A DNA stretch of 30,554 bases from JAFGVL01 sp031553685 (GTDB lineage: Bacteria; Bacteroidota; Bacteroidia; Bacteroidales; Paludibacteraceae): NCBI GenBank assembly GCA_031553685.1, contig JAVBLE010000006.1, positions 1-30,554 on the forward strand, given 5' to 3'. Each line of letters opens with the position of its first letter. Position 1 is the first letter of the stretch. Both the position numbers and the translations under genes were made by a program. Positions 14,206 through 21,293 of the stretch are shown one piece after another. A model generated the notes under the pieces. The model saw nothing but the letters and a program-made list of their open reading frames with translations. It made no database searches and was not told where the DNA came from.

Positions 14206-15096
14206 ATGTATAAACACATCCTCCACCGTAGCGCCAATGCGTTCGATTTCGATGTCTTTCAATTTTTTATTTTGTAAGAAAAGAGAAATTTCTTGTTCGG
14301 TTATCATTCCTTTTTTCGTTACTAAGTGCAAGTATTGCCCGAAACTGTTTGCCGAAATAATATGCGGTAAATCCTGCAGTGCCTTTATGGTGCGATAAAT
14401 GGAGGTGTCGGTGCGCACTTGCCAAATGTCTTCGGGGAAACCGGCAATCATGTTTTGAGGCGTATCTACACTGAATACTTCGCCGTTTTGCATCAGTGCA
14501 ATGCGGTCGCAAAGCAGGGCTTCGTCCATGTAGGGGGTGGAAACCAAAATGGTAATGTCTTGCTGTTTGAGCTTACGCAGCATTTCCCAAAATTCTTTGC
14601 GCGACATCACATCTACACCCGTCGTTGGTTCGTCCAGAATCAGCAGGACAGGCTTGTGAATAAGTGCGCACGAGAGTGCGAGTTTTTGTTTCATTCCGCC
14701 CGAGAGTTTTCCTGCCCGACGGGTTTTAAAAGGCTCAATCTGATTATAAATATCTTTGATCAAATCGTAATTTTCTTCGATGCTTGTACCGAAAACGGTG
14801 GCAAAGAATTGCAGATTTTCTTCTACGGTCAAATCCTGATACAGCGAAAAGCGTCCGGGCATGTAGCCGGTTATCTGGCGTACTTGCTTGAAGTCTTTTA
14901 CCACATCGTAACCGTTCATGGTTGCTTCGCCCGAGTCGGGCAACAGCAGCGACATCAGTATGCGGATAAGCGTGGTTTTGCCTGCCCCATCGGGACCTAT
15001 CAACCCAAAGAGTTCGCCCCGCTCTACCTGCAACGAAACGCCTTTGAGGGCTTGCACATCGGCGTAGGATTTGCTTATGTTATTTGCTTTAATCAT
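14197..15096 (-). CDS. ABC exporter ATPase 1 (YbhF N-terminal-half type)
   Basis: 299 residues. Walker A is GPDGAGKTT (34-42), the signature is the consensus LSGGMKQ (131-137), and Walker B is LLILDEPTTGVD (Asp155, Glu156). The Q-loop position has Gly (YMPGRF, residue 81) and the switch His is replaced by Pro (VSTPYMDEA, residue 188). The domain therefore probably contributes its signature to the site whose Walker A lies in ATPase 2. Residues about 220-299 form the usual C-terminal extension, ending VEDVFIHLS. The stop lies inside a period-9 repeat, so the original tail may have been replaced. The start overlaps the stop of the nuclease gene by one base (TAATG). Confidence 0.9.
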   Translation of the reverse strand: MIKANNISKSYADVQALKGVSLQVERGELFGLIGPDGAGKTTLIRILMSLLLPDSGEATMNGYDVVKDFKQVRQITGYMPGRFSLYQDLTVEENLQFFATVFGTSIEENYDLIKDIYNQIEPFKTRRAGKLSGGMKQKLALSCALIHKPVLLILDEPTTGVDVMSRKEFWEMLRKLKQQDITILVSTPYMDEALLCDRIALMQNGEVFSVDTPQNMIAGFPEDIWQVRTDTSIYRTIKALQDLPHIISANSFGQYLHLVTKKGMITEQEISLFLQNKKLKDIEIERIGATVEDVFIHLS

Positions 15097-16256
15097 TATT
15101 CCTCTTTTAATCGTTTTTCAATCGCCTCAATACTTGGCAAAGAGGATTTGTAATTTTCGGGCAAAAATTTGGAAAGATGATATTCCGAAACACCAATAGG
15201 ATGATTTATACTCTCCAACGAATACTGCACCTCTATATTATCTTTGCTTTTGCATATTAGCAGTCCTATGGTTGGGTTATCGTTTTCCCGTTTTCGTTGG
15301 TGGTTGATGGCTGAAATATATAGTGCGAGTTTGCCTGCATGCTCAGCTTCAAACTCACCTGTTTTTAATTCAATAACTATATAACAATCAAGTTCAGTGT
15401 GATAAAAAAGCAGGTCGATAAAGCGTTCTTTCTCTCCGATCTTCACAAGTACTTGCCTACCAACATATGCAAAACCTTGTCCCAATTCCAACAAGAATTT
15501 GGTGATATTTTCGGTAAGTGCATCTTCTAATTCCTTTTCCTTATAGCTCTCTGTCAACATAAGAAAATCAAAATTATAGGGATCTTTCATGATTTCCCGT
15601 GCTAAATCACTTTGTGCCTCGGGTAATAGTCGTGAGAAATTGTTCAACGATTTTCCCTGCGCTGCATATAAATCTGTCTCTAAGAAATTCATTAATACAG
15701 ATCTGCTCCAACCGTTATCTATTGTTTTTTGCACATAGAAAAGGGCTTCTTTTACGGATTTGCATTTGGTGAAGATTTGAACATGGTGAAACCAAGGGAT
15801 TTGAAAAATGGGGTGGTTTTCTGATTCGTCCACAAGTTGTGGACGAAATTCGTCAGCAACTTGCTGACGAATTGTATTTTCCTTTTTTTCAATGGCTTGC
15901 AATTCTGCACCAAGTTGGTGCGAAATTATTCCAGCAACTTGCTGGAATTTTTGAACCTCTTGACTATAAAAAATATAAAACTGTTTTATATAATACAGAT
16001 TAGATGTAGAAAAACCTTTCATTTCAGGGAATTCAAGCAATAAATCCTTGCTTAATTGCTTAAAAAAACCTTTTCCCCAAGTTGCTTCCATTTGTCGGGC
16101 AACAATATCGCGTCCCAAATCCCAATACAGACGCAACATTTCAGTATTTACCTTTACAGCAGCTTTAATCTGGCTTTGCTGTATGCGCTTCTTCAGGTCA
16201 ATCAGCCACTGTTTGTATTCTTTGTCTAATTTATTCATTATCTCAATTTCTTTCAT
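15096..16256 (-). CDS. DUF1016 (YhcG-like) PDDEXK nuclease family protein
   Basis: 386 residues. The N-terminal DUF1016 domain (about 10-100) has VNTEMLRLYWDLGRDIV, WGKGFFKQLSKDL and FSTSNLYYIKQFY. The middle (103-144) is a low-complexity Gln/Val segment encoded by four palindromes. The rest (150-386) includes QIPWFHHVQIF, NGWSRSVLMNFLE and a PD-(D/E)xK core, RFIDLLFYH (Asp281) and IVIELKTGEFE (Glu296, Lys298). Family members are predicted nucleases often linked to defence or mobile elements; the exact role is unknown. It begins 3 nt after the HlyD gene and its stop overlaps the ATPase 1 start, so it is translated within the exporter operon, where such a gene is unexpected. A second Met at 16238 is an alternative start. 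Confidence 0.88.
   Translation of the reverse strand: MKEIEIMNKLDKEYKQWLIDLKKRIQQSQIKAAVKVNTEMLRLYWDLGRDIVARQMEATWGKGFFKQLSKDLLLEFPEMKGFSTSNLYYIKQFYIFYSQEVQKFQQVAGIISHQLGAELQAIEKKENTIRQQVADEFRPQLVDESENHPIFQIPWFHHVQIFTKCKSVKEALFYVQKTIDNGWSRSVLMNFLETDLYAAQGKSLNNFSRLLPEAQSDLAREIMKDPYNFDFLMLTESYKEKELEDALTENITKFLLELGQGFAYVGRQVLVKIGEKERFIDLLFYHTELDCYIVIELKTGEFEAEHAGKLALYISAINHQRKRENDNPTIGLLICKSKDNIEVQYSLESINHPIGVSEYHLSKFLPENYKSSLPSIEAIEKRLKEE
15825..15948. repeat. Four odd-length palindromes inside the DUF1016 coding region
   Basis: P1 15825-15847 (23 nt), P2 15847-15873 (27 nt), P3 15907-15921 (15 nt) and P4 15928-15948 (21 nt) are perfect palindromes around one central base with CAA-G/C-TTG at the centre. 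Centres lie at 15836, 15860, 15914 and 15938: spacings 24, 54 and 24, so the P1-P2 pair repeats after 78 nt. All spacings are whole codons. They encode RPQLVDE, RQQVADEF, HQLGAE and QQVAGI. Confidence 0.9.
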
Positions 16257-16259
16257 TTT

Positions 16260-17141
16260 TTAATTTGAGAATACCACTTCTCCCGGCATTCCGATTTTCA
16301 AAGTTCCATCATTCGGCACACGAACTTTTACAGCATACACCAACTTCACGCGCTCTTCTTTGGTCTGAATCGTTTTTGGGGTGAACTCCGCTTGTGAGGC
16401 AATCCAATCTACTTTGCCGGTATATTCTTTGCTGTCAGTGCCATAATCAATGCGCACAGTTACTTGTTGGCCTATCTTTACTTGCGACAACTGTGTTTCA
16501 CTGATATAGATGCGCAACGAAAGTGTACTGACATCTGCCATCTTGAACAGGTTTTTACCAGCTACGGCTAACTCTCCTTTTTCGACATATTTTTCCAAGA
16601 TAGACCCATTAATCAGAGCTGTGATAATCGAGTTCTTAATGCGGTCGTTCAACACAGCGATTTGTGCCTGTGCGGCTTCGGATTGTTTTTGTACGGATTT
16701 GAGCTGGCTTTCGCTGGTTTGTTTTTGCTTACGAACAAGGTCTATTTGTCCGTTGATGTCGTCGAGTTGCTTTTGTGTGGCGGCACCGTCTTTGAGCATG
16801 TTTTCAATGCGTTTCTTGTCGATGTTGATATTGGCAACCTGTTGGTCGGCGACTGCCATTTGCGATTCGATTACGCTGTGCTGCGCTTCAACCGAAGTTT
16901 TTTGTGCTTCGAGTTGCAGGCGTTGCAGGTTGAGGTTTGCGGTATCGACTACGGCAAGTGTTTGTCCGGCTTTGACTACATCGCCTTCATTGACAAGGAC
17001 ATCAATTAGTTTCCCTGCTGTTTCGGCAGAGATGAGCGTTTCGTCAGCCTCGAAATTACCGTACGCATCGGCAGCTTTCTTACTGTTGGTACAAGACAGT
17101 AATAGTAATGAAATGATTGTGATTGAAAATAGATTTTTCAT
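16260..17141 (-). CDS. HlyD-type periplasmic adaptor (lipoprotein)
   Basis: 293 residues. The N-terminus (MKNLFSITIISLLLLSC) is a lipoprotein signal with lipobox LLSC and Cys17. Next come the first half of the barrel-sandwich (TLISAETAGKLIDVLVNEGDVVKAGQ), a long alpha-hairpin coiled coil rich in Gln (about 70-165), and the second half (IITALINGSILEKYVEKGELAVAG). A beta-barrel part follows (VTVRIDYGTDSKEYTGKVDWIAS), with LKIGMPGEVVF at the end. It links the inner-membrane ABC part with the TolC channel. It resembles YbhG-type adaptors. It lies 36 nt after the ferredoxin gene and 3 nt before the nuclease gene. Confidence 0.9.
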   Translation of the reverse strand: MKNLFSITIISLLLLSCTNSKKAADAYGNFEADETLISAETAGKLIDVLVNEGDVVKAGQTLAVVDTANLNLQRLQLEAQKTSVEAQHSVIESQMAVADQQVANINIDKKRIENMLKDGAATQKQLDDINGQIDLVRKQKQTSESQLKSVQKQSEAAQAQIAVLNDRIKNSIITALINGSILEKYVEKGELAVAGKNLFKMADVSTLSLRIYISETQLSQVKIGQQVTVRIDYGTDSKEYTGKVDWIASQAEFTPKTIQTKEERVKLVYAVKVRVPNDGTLKIGMPGEVVFSN

Positions 17142-17177
17142 ATTTTAAATGTTATGTTTCTTTTTGATTGAATTATT

Positions 17178-17957
17178 TTACGCAAAAAATACTTCCGGTT
17201 CTCGCCTTGTCTTTCCATAGGCAGAAACAAATTTCTTTCCTGCTAATTTATACAAAAGTCCTCCAAAGTGACGGGCTTTTTGCGGACAAATATGTATACA
17301 CCGCGCACACGAAATGCAAAGTTCCTTATTAGTCTTTTGTGGTCTTTCCTCACTAATGGCTTTTGCCGGACATCCTTTTACACACGCGCCACATTTATTA
17401 CAACGCCTGTTTCCTCTCGGTTTTAAAGGAATAGACTTAGCCTCTTTGTATGGATAATTTCCTTTCACAGAGATATTGGGCAACGATGACAAATCATCAC
17501 AGTTATTAAGCAGGCTGATTGCTTTTTGCGCAAAGTCGGATATCTTCTGTTTGTCTTCTGCATCGGGTCGTCCGTTGGCTACTTGCGGAAAAATGGCATG
17601 CTCAGCCACAAATGCTCCGGCAGCTATTATTTTGAAATTGTTGCTCGCAACAATATTCTTCAACTCCAACAGAGCATCGTCATAATCGCGGTTTCCGTAA
17701 ACTACCACGATGATGGCAGGCGTTCCGTTTCCTTTTATCTTTTGCAAAGTTTCGGCGGCTATACTCGGCACTCGTCCTGCATAAACAGGAACGCCAAATA
17801 CAGCCAATTCATCTTCAGGAAAAATCAATTCAGCGTCTAATCCTCGTGTTATATTATGTTGCTCAACATTCGATTTATCTTCAAATATGCTTTTCAATAA
17901 GCTCTTGGTTGTATTGGTTGCACTGAAATAAATGAGATGTATTTTGTTTGTTTTCAT
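17178..17957 (-). CDS. EFR1-type flavodoxin/2x[4Fe-4S] ferredoxin protein
   Basis: 259 residues. The N-terminus is flavodoxin-like, with the FMN-phosphate loop near IYFSATNTTKS (9-19), AVFGVPVYAGRVPS and VVVYGNRDYDDAL. The C-terminus is a bacterial-type ferredoxin with two CxxCxxCxxxCP clusters: Cys186/189/192/196 and Cys214/217/220/224. This matches EFR1-type ferrodoxin proteins, which carry electrons between flavin and iron-sulphur centres; the partner is unknown. It begins 12 nt after the TolC gene and precedes the HlyD gene, so it is part of the export operon. A role in reducing the cargo or sensing redox stress is only a guess. Confidence 0.88.
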   Translation of the reverse strand: MKTNKIHLIYFSATNTTKSLLKSIFEDKSNVEQHNITRGLDAELIFPEDELAVFGVPVYAGRVPSIAAETLQKIKGNGTPAIIVVVYGNRDYDDALLELKNIVASNNFKIIAAGAFVAEHAIFPQVANGRPDAEDKQKISDFAQKAISLLNNCDDLSSLPNISVKGNYPYKEAKSIPLKPRGNRRCNKCGACVKGCPAKAISEERPQKTNKELCISCARCIHICPQKARHFGGLLYKLAGKKFVSAYGKTRREPEVFFA

Positions 17958-17969
17958 AAATAGATTGCT

Positions 17970-19229
17970 TTATTTTCCCAATAGTGTCATATAATTTACT
18001 TTCGCCTGTACTAACTGCAGTTTGTGTATCTCCATGGCGGCTTTGGCTTGTGTGGCGGCGTTGAGGTCGCGCAGGTAGTCGGCAGAGGTCATTGTACCAT
18101 TTGCTAATGCCGAAGCCGATCGTTTGGCTATTTGCGCTTTCAAATCTACCAATTGTTGGTCGGTGTCAATCAAGGCTTCGTAGCGTTTGATGTTGTCGAG
18201 CTCTTTGCTGAGTGCCATGTTGAGGTTGCGCTCGAAGTTCTCGCGGGCAATACTCACTGTTTTTTGTTGTGTTTTGAGTGCAGCTTTATCACTCTTTATT
18301 TTGTTGCCGTCCCAGATATTCCACTGCAAGCCAACGCCCACCAGATACCAGTCGTCGAAATCGTTATTTAGCATATTCAGTCCCGGACGACCGTAGCCAA
18401 TCTGCCCAAAACCATACAAAAACGGCAAGTGCTGACCGCCCAATGCCTTGCTGCTTTGCTCCAAACGCTTGGTTTGCGCATCGAACAACTTGTAATCCGG
18501 ACGATTGATTGTTTTGTTCATCAAATAATTATCTACTTGTGGTGTTTGCGTAATGCCGTCTTGGGGAATGGTTTTACCAATGATGATACTCAACAATTCG
18601 AGTGCGGTTTGCTTGTTGATGCCGAGTTCGAGCTGTTGCTGGTCGGTTTGCAGGTCTTCTACCCGCAGGTTGTCCAGGTTGTTGGGCAAACTTACTCCGT
18701 TGCGTACCGCCGAACCTACGACTTTAAGCTGTTCTTGCAAAATATTTTTCTTCAAGGATAAGATTTCTTGATTCTGATTTATTGCCAGCACATTGATATA
18801 AAGCGAATTGACGGTTTCTTTTATCTTGTACAGGTCGGCTTCGTTTTGGAGCGAATCGACCGCACGGGTAGTTGCTTCTACTTCTTTGCGGTTTTTGTTG
18901 GCACCAAAATCGTAAATCTTTTGCTTTACATCGAGAGCCAAGCGGTATTGATCTTTGGAAAGTGCAGGCATTTCAATACCGGGCACAGGAATATTGAATT
19001 CCGTGACATCCGACTGATAGGACGCCCGCCCGTTAAAATCGATTTGTGGCAAGTTGCTGCTATTGAGCGATTGTATCCGCAGCTGATACAGTTCGTCGAT
19101 CACACCGGCTTGCTTGAGCAAGGGGTGATTTTGGCGTGCCAAGCGTTGACATTCGTCAAGGGTGAATGTTTGCGCAAAAGCTGAAAGGCAGCTTATGGTT
19201 GCTAAGATTGGTATGATTATTTTTTTCAT
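17970..19229 (-). CDS. TolC-family outer-membrane efflux channel
   Basis: 419 residues from the Met of MKKIIIPILATISCLSAFAQ, a signal peptide. The open frame extends 19 codons further upstream, but that would bury the signal peptide. The mature protein has the OEP duplication: FTLDECQRLARQNHPLLKQ at the N-terminus, a first coiled repeat with PQIDFNGRASYQSDV, and a second with INRPDYKLFDAQTKRLEQ and YGFGQIGYGRPGLNM. NIWDGNKIKSDKA and a final helical hairpin follow. It forms the outer-membrane exit duct for the exporter. It is the first gene after the TetR regulator, 71 nt away, with its own -7 element. Confidence 0.9.
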   Translation of the reverse strand: MKKIIIPILATISCLSAFAQTFTLDECQRLARQNHPLLKQAGVIDELYQLRIQSLNSSNLPQIDFNGRASYQSDVTEFNIPVPGIEMPALSKDQYRLALDVKQKIYDFGANKNRKEVEATTRAVDSLQNEADLYKIKETVNSLYINVLAINQNQEILSLKKNILQEQLKVVGSAVRNGVSLPNNLDNLRVEDLQTDQQQLELGINKQTALELLSIIIGKTIPQDGITQTPQVDNYLMNKTINRPDYKLFDAQTKRLEQSSKALGGQHLPFLYGFGQIGYGRPGLNMLNNDFDDWYLVGVGLQWNIWDGNKIKSDKAALKTQQKTVSIARENFERNLNMALSKELDNIKRYEALIDTDQQLVDLKAQIAKRSASALANGTMTSADYLRDLNAATQAKAAMEIHKLQLVQAKVNYMTLLGK

Positions 19230-19250
19230 CTGTTTATAAATAAAGAGAAA

Positions 19251-19258
19251 CAAAAATA
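19251..19258 (-). promoter_or_regulatory. Possible -7 element in front of the TolC gene
   Basis: TATTTTTG on the minus strand (TAnnTTTG), 22 nt before the ATG at 19229. The best CAA-type -33 candidates are at unusual distances (14 or 25 nt). It may supply transcription of tolC and the genes after it. Confidence 0.4.
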
Positions 19259-19300
19259 CGGATAACACAGCGCAATGAGATTGCAAAAATGCTGTTAAGA

Positions 19301-19897
19301 TTATTTTGTTAAAAATTTAATCAACATACTTTTTATGAAATCTTTGCGTTCGGACAGGAATTGGTCAAATGTTTTCCGGTCGTCGTCAAACAGTACACTT
19401 TGCAACAGCGGACGAGCTGCGTAAGGAAACACACACATCCCCAACATACTTACCAACAATTGTTTTGGATCAACACCCAAATTCTTTTTCAATTCTGAAA
19501 AAATATTTTCTAATAGTTGAGAATTAAGCCCCGATTTGAGAATTATATTTTTCAGAATCGTATGATCGCGATTTATTTCGTTAAGGATAAATAAAGGCAC
19601 ATAGGGATTTTCGGAAATAACTTTGATATACGAATCTACCAACAATGATATTTTTTCTTCGATAGATATATCTGCCAGCAAATCACCACTTGCATTTTTG
19701 AAAAATTGAGTAAAAATATCCTCAAAGATGGCTCCAAACAGTTTGTCTTTACTCCGAAAATAATAGTGCAGCAGGGCTTTGTTGATACCTGCTTCGTTGG
19801 CAATTTCCTGCATACGGGCACCTGTCATTCCTTTTTGCAGAAATATTTTGCGAGCAGCCTGCAGAATTTTCCCTTCTGTATTAATGTCTTTTTGCAT
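19301..19897 (-). CDS. TetR-family transcriptional regulator of the exporter
   Basis: 198 residues from the Met of MQKDINTEGKILQAA. The frame reaches back to 19930, but the longer form would put the inverted repeat TTAAC/GTTAA inside the coding region, so I prefer this start. The TetR DNA-binding domain is clear: ILQAARKIFLQKGMTGARM, EIANEAGINKALLHYYFRSK, DKLFGAIFEDIF. The C-terminal ligand domain (about 65-198) is of the TetR_C type common next to efflux genes. It presumably represses itself and the TolC-HlyD-ABC genes until a ligand binds. Confidence 0.88.
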   Translation of the reverse strand: MQKDINTEGKILQAARKIFLQKGMTGARMQEIANEAGINKALLHYYFRSKDKLFGAIFEDIFTQFFKNASGDLLADISIEEKISLLVDSYIKVISENPYVPLFILNEINRDHTILKNIILKSGLNSQLLENIFSELKKNLGVDPKQLLVSMLGMCVFPYAARPLLQSVLFDDDRKTFDQFLSERKDFIKSMLIKFLTK

Positions 19898-19902
19898 AAA
19901 GA

Positions 19903-19918
19903 TTAACTGTTTGGTTAA
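19903..19918. promoter_or_regulatory. Candidate TetR operator 1
   Basis: TTAAC, 6-nt spacer, GTTAA: a perfect 5-nt inverted repeat directly upstream of the preferred TetR start. Its half-site (GGTTAAAT) recurs in operator 2. Confidence 0.45.
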
Positions 19919-19948
19919 ATCATTTGGCAAATGTCTGAAATATTTTTG

Positions 19949-19968
19949 ATTTGACCAAATGGTTAAAT
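19949..19968. promoter_or_regulatory. Candidate TetR operator 2
   Basis: The 20-nt imperfect palindrome ATTTGACCAAATGGTTAAAT pairs at all but a few central and side positions. It lies 51 nt upstream of the TetR start and shares TGGTTAAAT with operator 1. Confidence 0.5.
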
Positions 19969-20072
19969 CAATACTTAATGTAATAAAGCGAATATTTTCG
20001 TTGAGGATTTTTCTTATAAATATGACGGAACACCCACTGCTTAAAAATATTTTAGAAAAATAGAAAAACTTT

Positions 20073-20102
20073 TTTGAGTTTCAAAAAATAACTGTACTTT
20101 TG
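20073..20102 (+). promoter_or_regulatory. Promoter of rplM-rpsI
   Basis: A -33 TTTG (20073-20076) and a -7 TACTTTTG (20095-20102) with an 18-nt spacer, a good match to the primary Bacteroidota promoter. Transcription should begin near 20108. Confidence 0.7.
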
Positions 20103-20107
20103 CAGTC

Positions 20108-20234
20108 CGAATTATTGTCCGATAGTATAATTAATTCGTTTTTAGGTAATATTGTTTTATGGATTAGCCACCATAAAGCTCTTAGCAAAGCCTTTGGAAC
20201 GAATATTTTTTAACACTAAAAGAAAATCACTAAA
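20108..20234 (+). ncRNA. rplM 5' leader, possible L13 autoregulatory RNA
   Basis: About 125 nt of leader. CGAATTA (20108-20114) pairs with TAATTCG (20132-20138), closing a hairpin at the very 5' end. A conserved-looking block (ATTAGCCACCATAAAGCTCTTAGCAAAGCC) follows around 20163-20193. Ribosomal-protein leaders upstream of L13 have been proposed in Bacteroidia. I only see a hairpin and a long leader, so this is tentative. Confidence 0.35.
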
Positions 20235-20690
20235 GTTAATACATTAAGTTACAAAACCATTTCGGCAAACAAAGCGACCGCTAAAAAAGAGTGGGTCGTG
20301 GTTGATGCTACTGACATGGTATTGGGTCGTATGGGCTCAAAAGTTGCCAAACTATTGCGTGGCAAATATAAACCAAGTTTTACTCCTCATGTAGATTGTG
20401 GAGATAATGTAATTATCATCAACGCTGACAAGGTGAAACTTACCGGAGCCAAATGGACAGACCGGATTTACTTGTCGCACACAGGTTTTCCTGGCGGACA
20501 ACGCGAAATGACTCCTGCCCGTTTGATGGAAAAAAGTCCTGAAAAATTAATCAAAAAAGTAGTAAAAGGTATGCTTCCTAAAAATAAATTAGGAGCTCAA
20601 TTGCTTGGAAACTTACATGTTTTTGCCGGAGCAGAACATAATATGCAAGCTCAACAACCTAAAGTAATCGATTTAAATGCTATTAAATAA
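20235..20690 (+). CDS. rplM: 50S ribosomal protein L13
   Basis: Motifs VVDATDMVLGRMGSKVAKLLRG, PHVDCGDNVIIINADKV, HTGFPGGQREMT and KGMLPKNKLG identify L13. Bacteroidota L13 starts like MxTLSYKTxSANKA. Here that extension is present in frame (TLSYKTISANKATAKKEW, from 20241), but no ATG, GTG or TTG occurs upstream of GTG 20298. The position expected for the start Met is GTT (20235-20237), which would give 151 residues, the usual length. An ATC (20226) or ATT (20256) start is possible. Starting at GTG 20298 leaves 130 residues and removes the conserved N-terminus. rpsI follows one base after the stop. Confidence 0.85.
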   Translation, partial: VNTLSYKTISANKATAKKEWVVVDATDMVLGRMGSKVAKLLRGKYKPSFTPHVDCGDNVIIINADKVKLTGAKWTDRIYLSHTGFPGGQREMTPARLMEKSPEKLIKKVVKGMLPKNKLGAQLLGNLHVFAGAEHNMQAQQPKVIDLNAIK

Positions 20691-20691
20691 T

Positions 20692-21078
20692 ATGGAAGTT
20701 ACAAATGCTATAGGTAGAAGAAAAGCGGCTGTAGCCCGTGTTTTCGTTAGCGAAGGAAAAGGTCAAATCACTGTAAACAAGCGTGAATTGAATAATTATT
20801 TTCCATCAAGTTTGCTACAATATGTGGTAATGCAGCCTTTAAACAAATTAGGCGTTGCCGAAAAATATGATATCAAAGTGAATTTGGACGGAGGTGGCTT
20901 CAAGGGTCAGGCAGAAGCATTGCGTTTGGCAATTGCTCGTGCATTGGTAAAAATCAACCCTGAAGACAAGCCTGCATTGAAAGCCGAAGGATTTATGACC
21001 CGTGACCCACGCGAAGTTGAGCGTAAGAAACCAGGTCGTCCGAAAGCTCGCAAACGCTTCCAGTTCAGCAAACGCTAA
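20692..21078 (+). CDS. rpsI: 30S ribosomal protein S9
   Basis: 128 residues: NAIGRRKAAVARVFVSEGKG at the N-terminus, NNYFPSSLLQYVVMQPL, DGGGFKGQAEALRLAIARAL, and the basic tail GRPKARKRFQFSKR that reaches the ribosomal P site. The ATG at 20692 lies one base after the rplM stop and gives the normal start; an earlier ATG at 20677 would overlap rplM. It is translationally coupled to rplM. Confidence 0.95.
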   Translation: MEVTNAIGRRKAAVARVFVSEGKGQITVNKRELNNYFPSSLLQYVVMQPLNKLGVAEKYDIKVNLDGGGFKGQAEALRLAIARALVKINPEDKPALKAEGFMTRDPREVERKKPGRPKARKRFQFSKR

Positions 21079-21085
21079 TATTTTA

Positions 21086-21190
21086 AACCGCGATTTTCTC
21101 AAGATTTACATGATCCGCAAGATTATACTTCAGTACATCTGCATCATATCTTGGTAATCTTATAAATCTTAAAAAATCAAGGTTCAGACA
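21086..21190. repeat. Inverted pair of period-9 GATT elements between rpsI and rpsB
   Basis: The left arm (AACCGCGATTTTCTCAAG, from 21086) runs in 9-nt GAT steps at 21103, 21112 and 21121. The right arm read in reverse (about 21154-21190) gives TGTCTGAACCTTGATT followed by GATT steps. The arms are complementary with mismatches. The TGTCTnnACnTTGATT head matches the elements at 13091 and 14205. It occupies most of the 215-nt gap. Confidence 0.65.
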
Positions 21191-21293
21191 ATTGTAAATA
21201 AATTTGGGTTTAGTATCTAAATCATTGAGATGAAGTAATTCCTACTCCATGATTGATCAAACCAAGAATGTAAACCAATTTAATAAAAACAAA

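Noticed and set aside
14206..14277. Short plus-strand open frame behind the inverted GATT leader copy (MYKHILHRS...)
   Set aside because: It is antisense to the ATPase 1 C-terminus, only about 24 codons long, and unrelated to DUF4269.
14419..15153. A 244-codon plus-strand open frame opposite ATPase 1
   Set aside because: The minus strand encodes a complete ABC ATPase with all motifs; the plus frame has no recognisable features.
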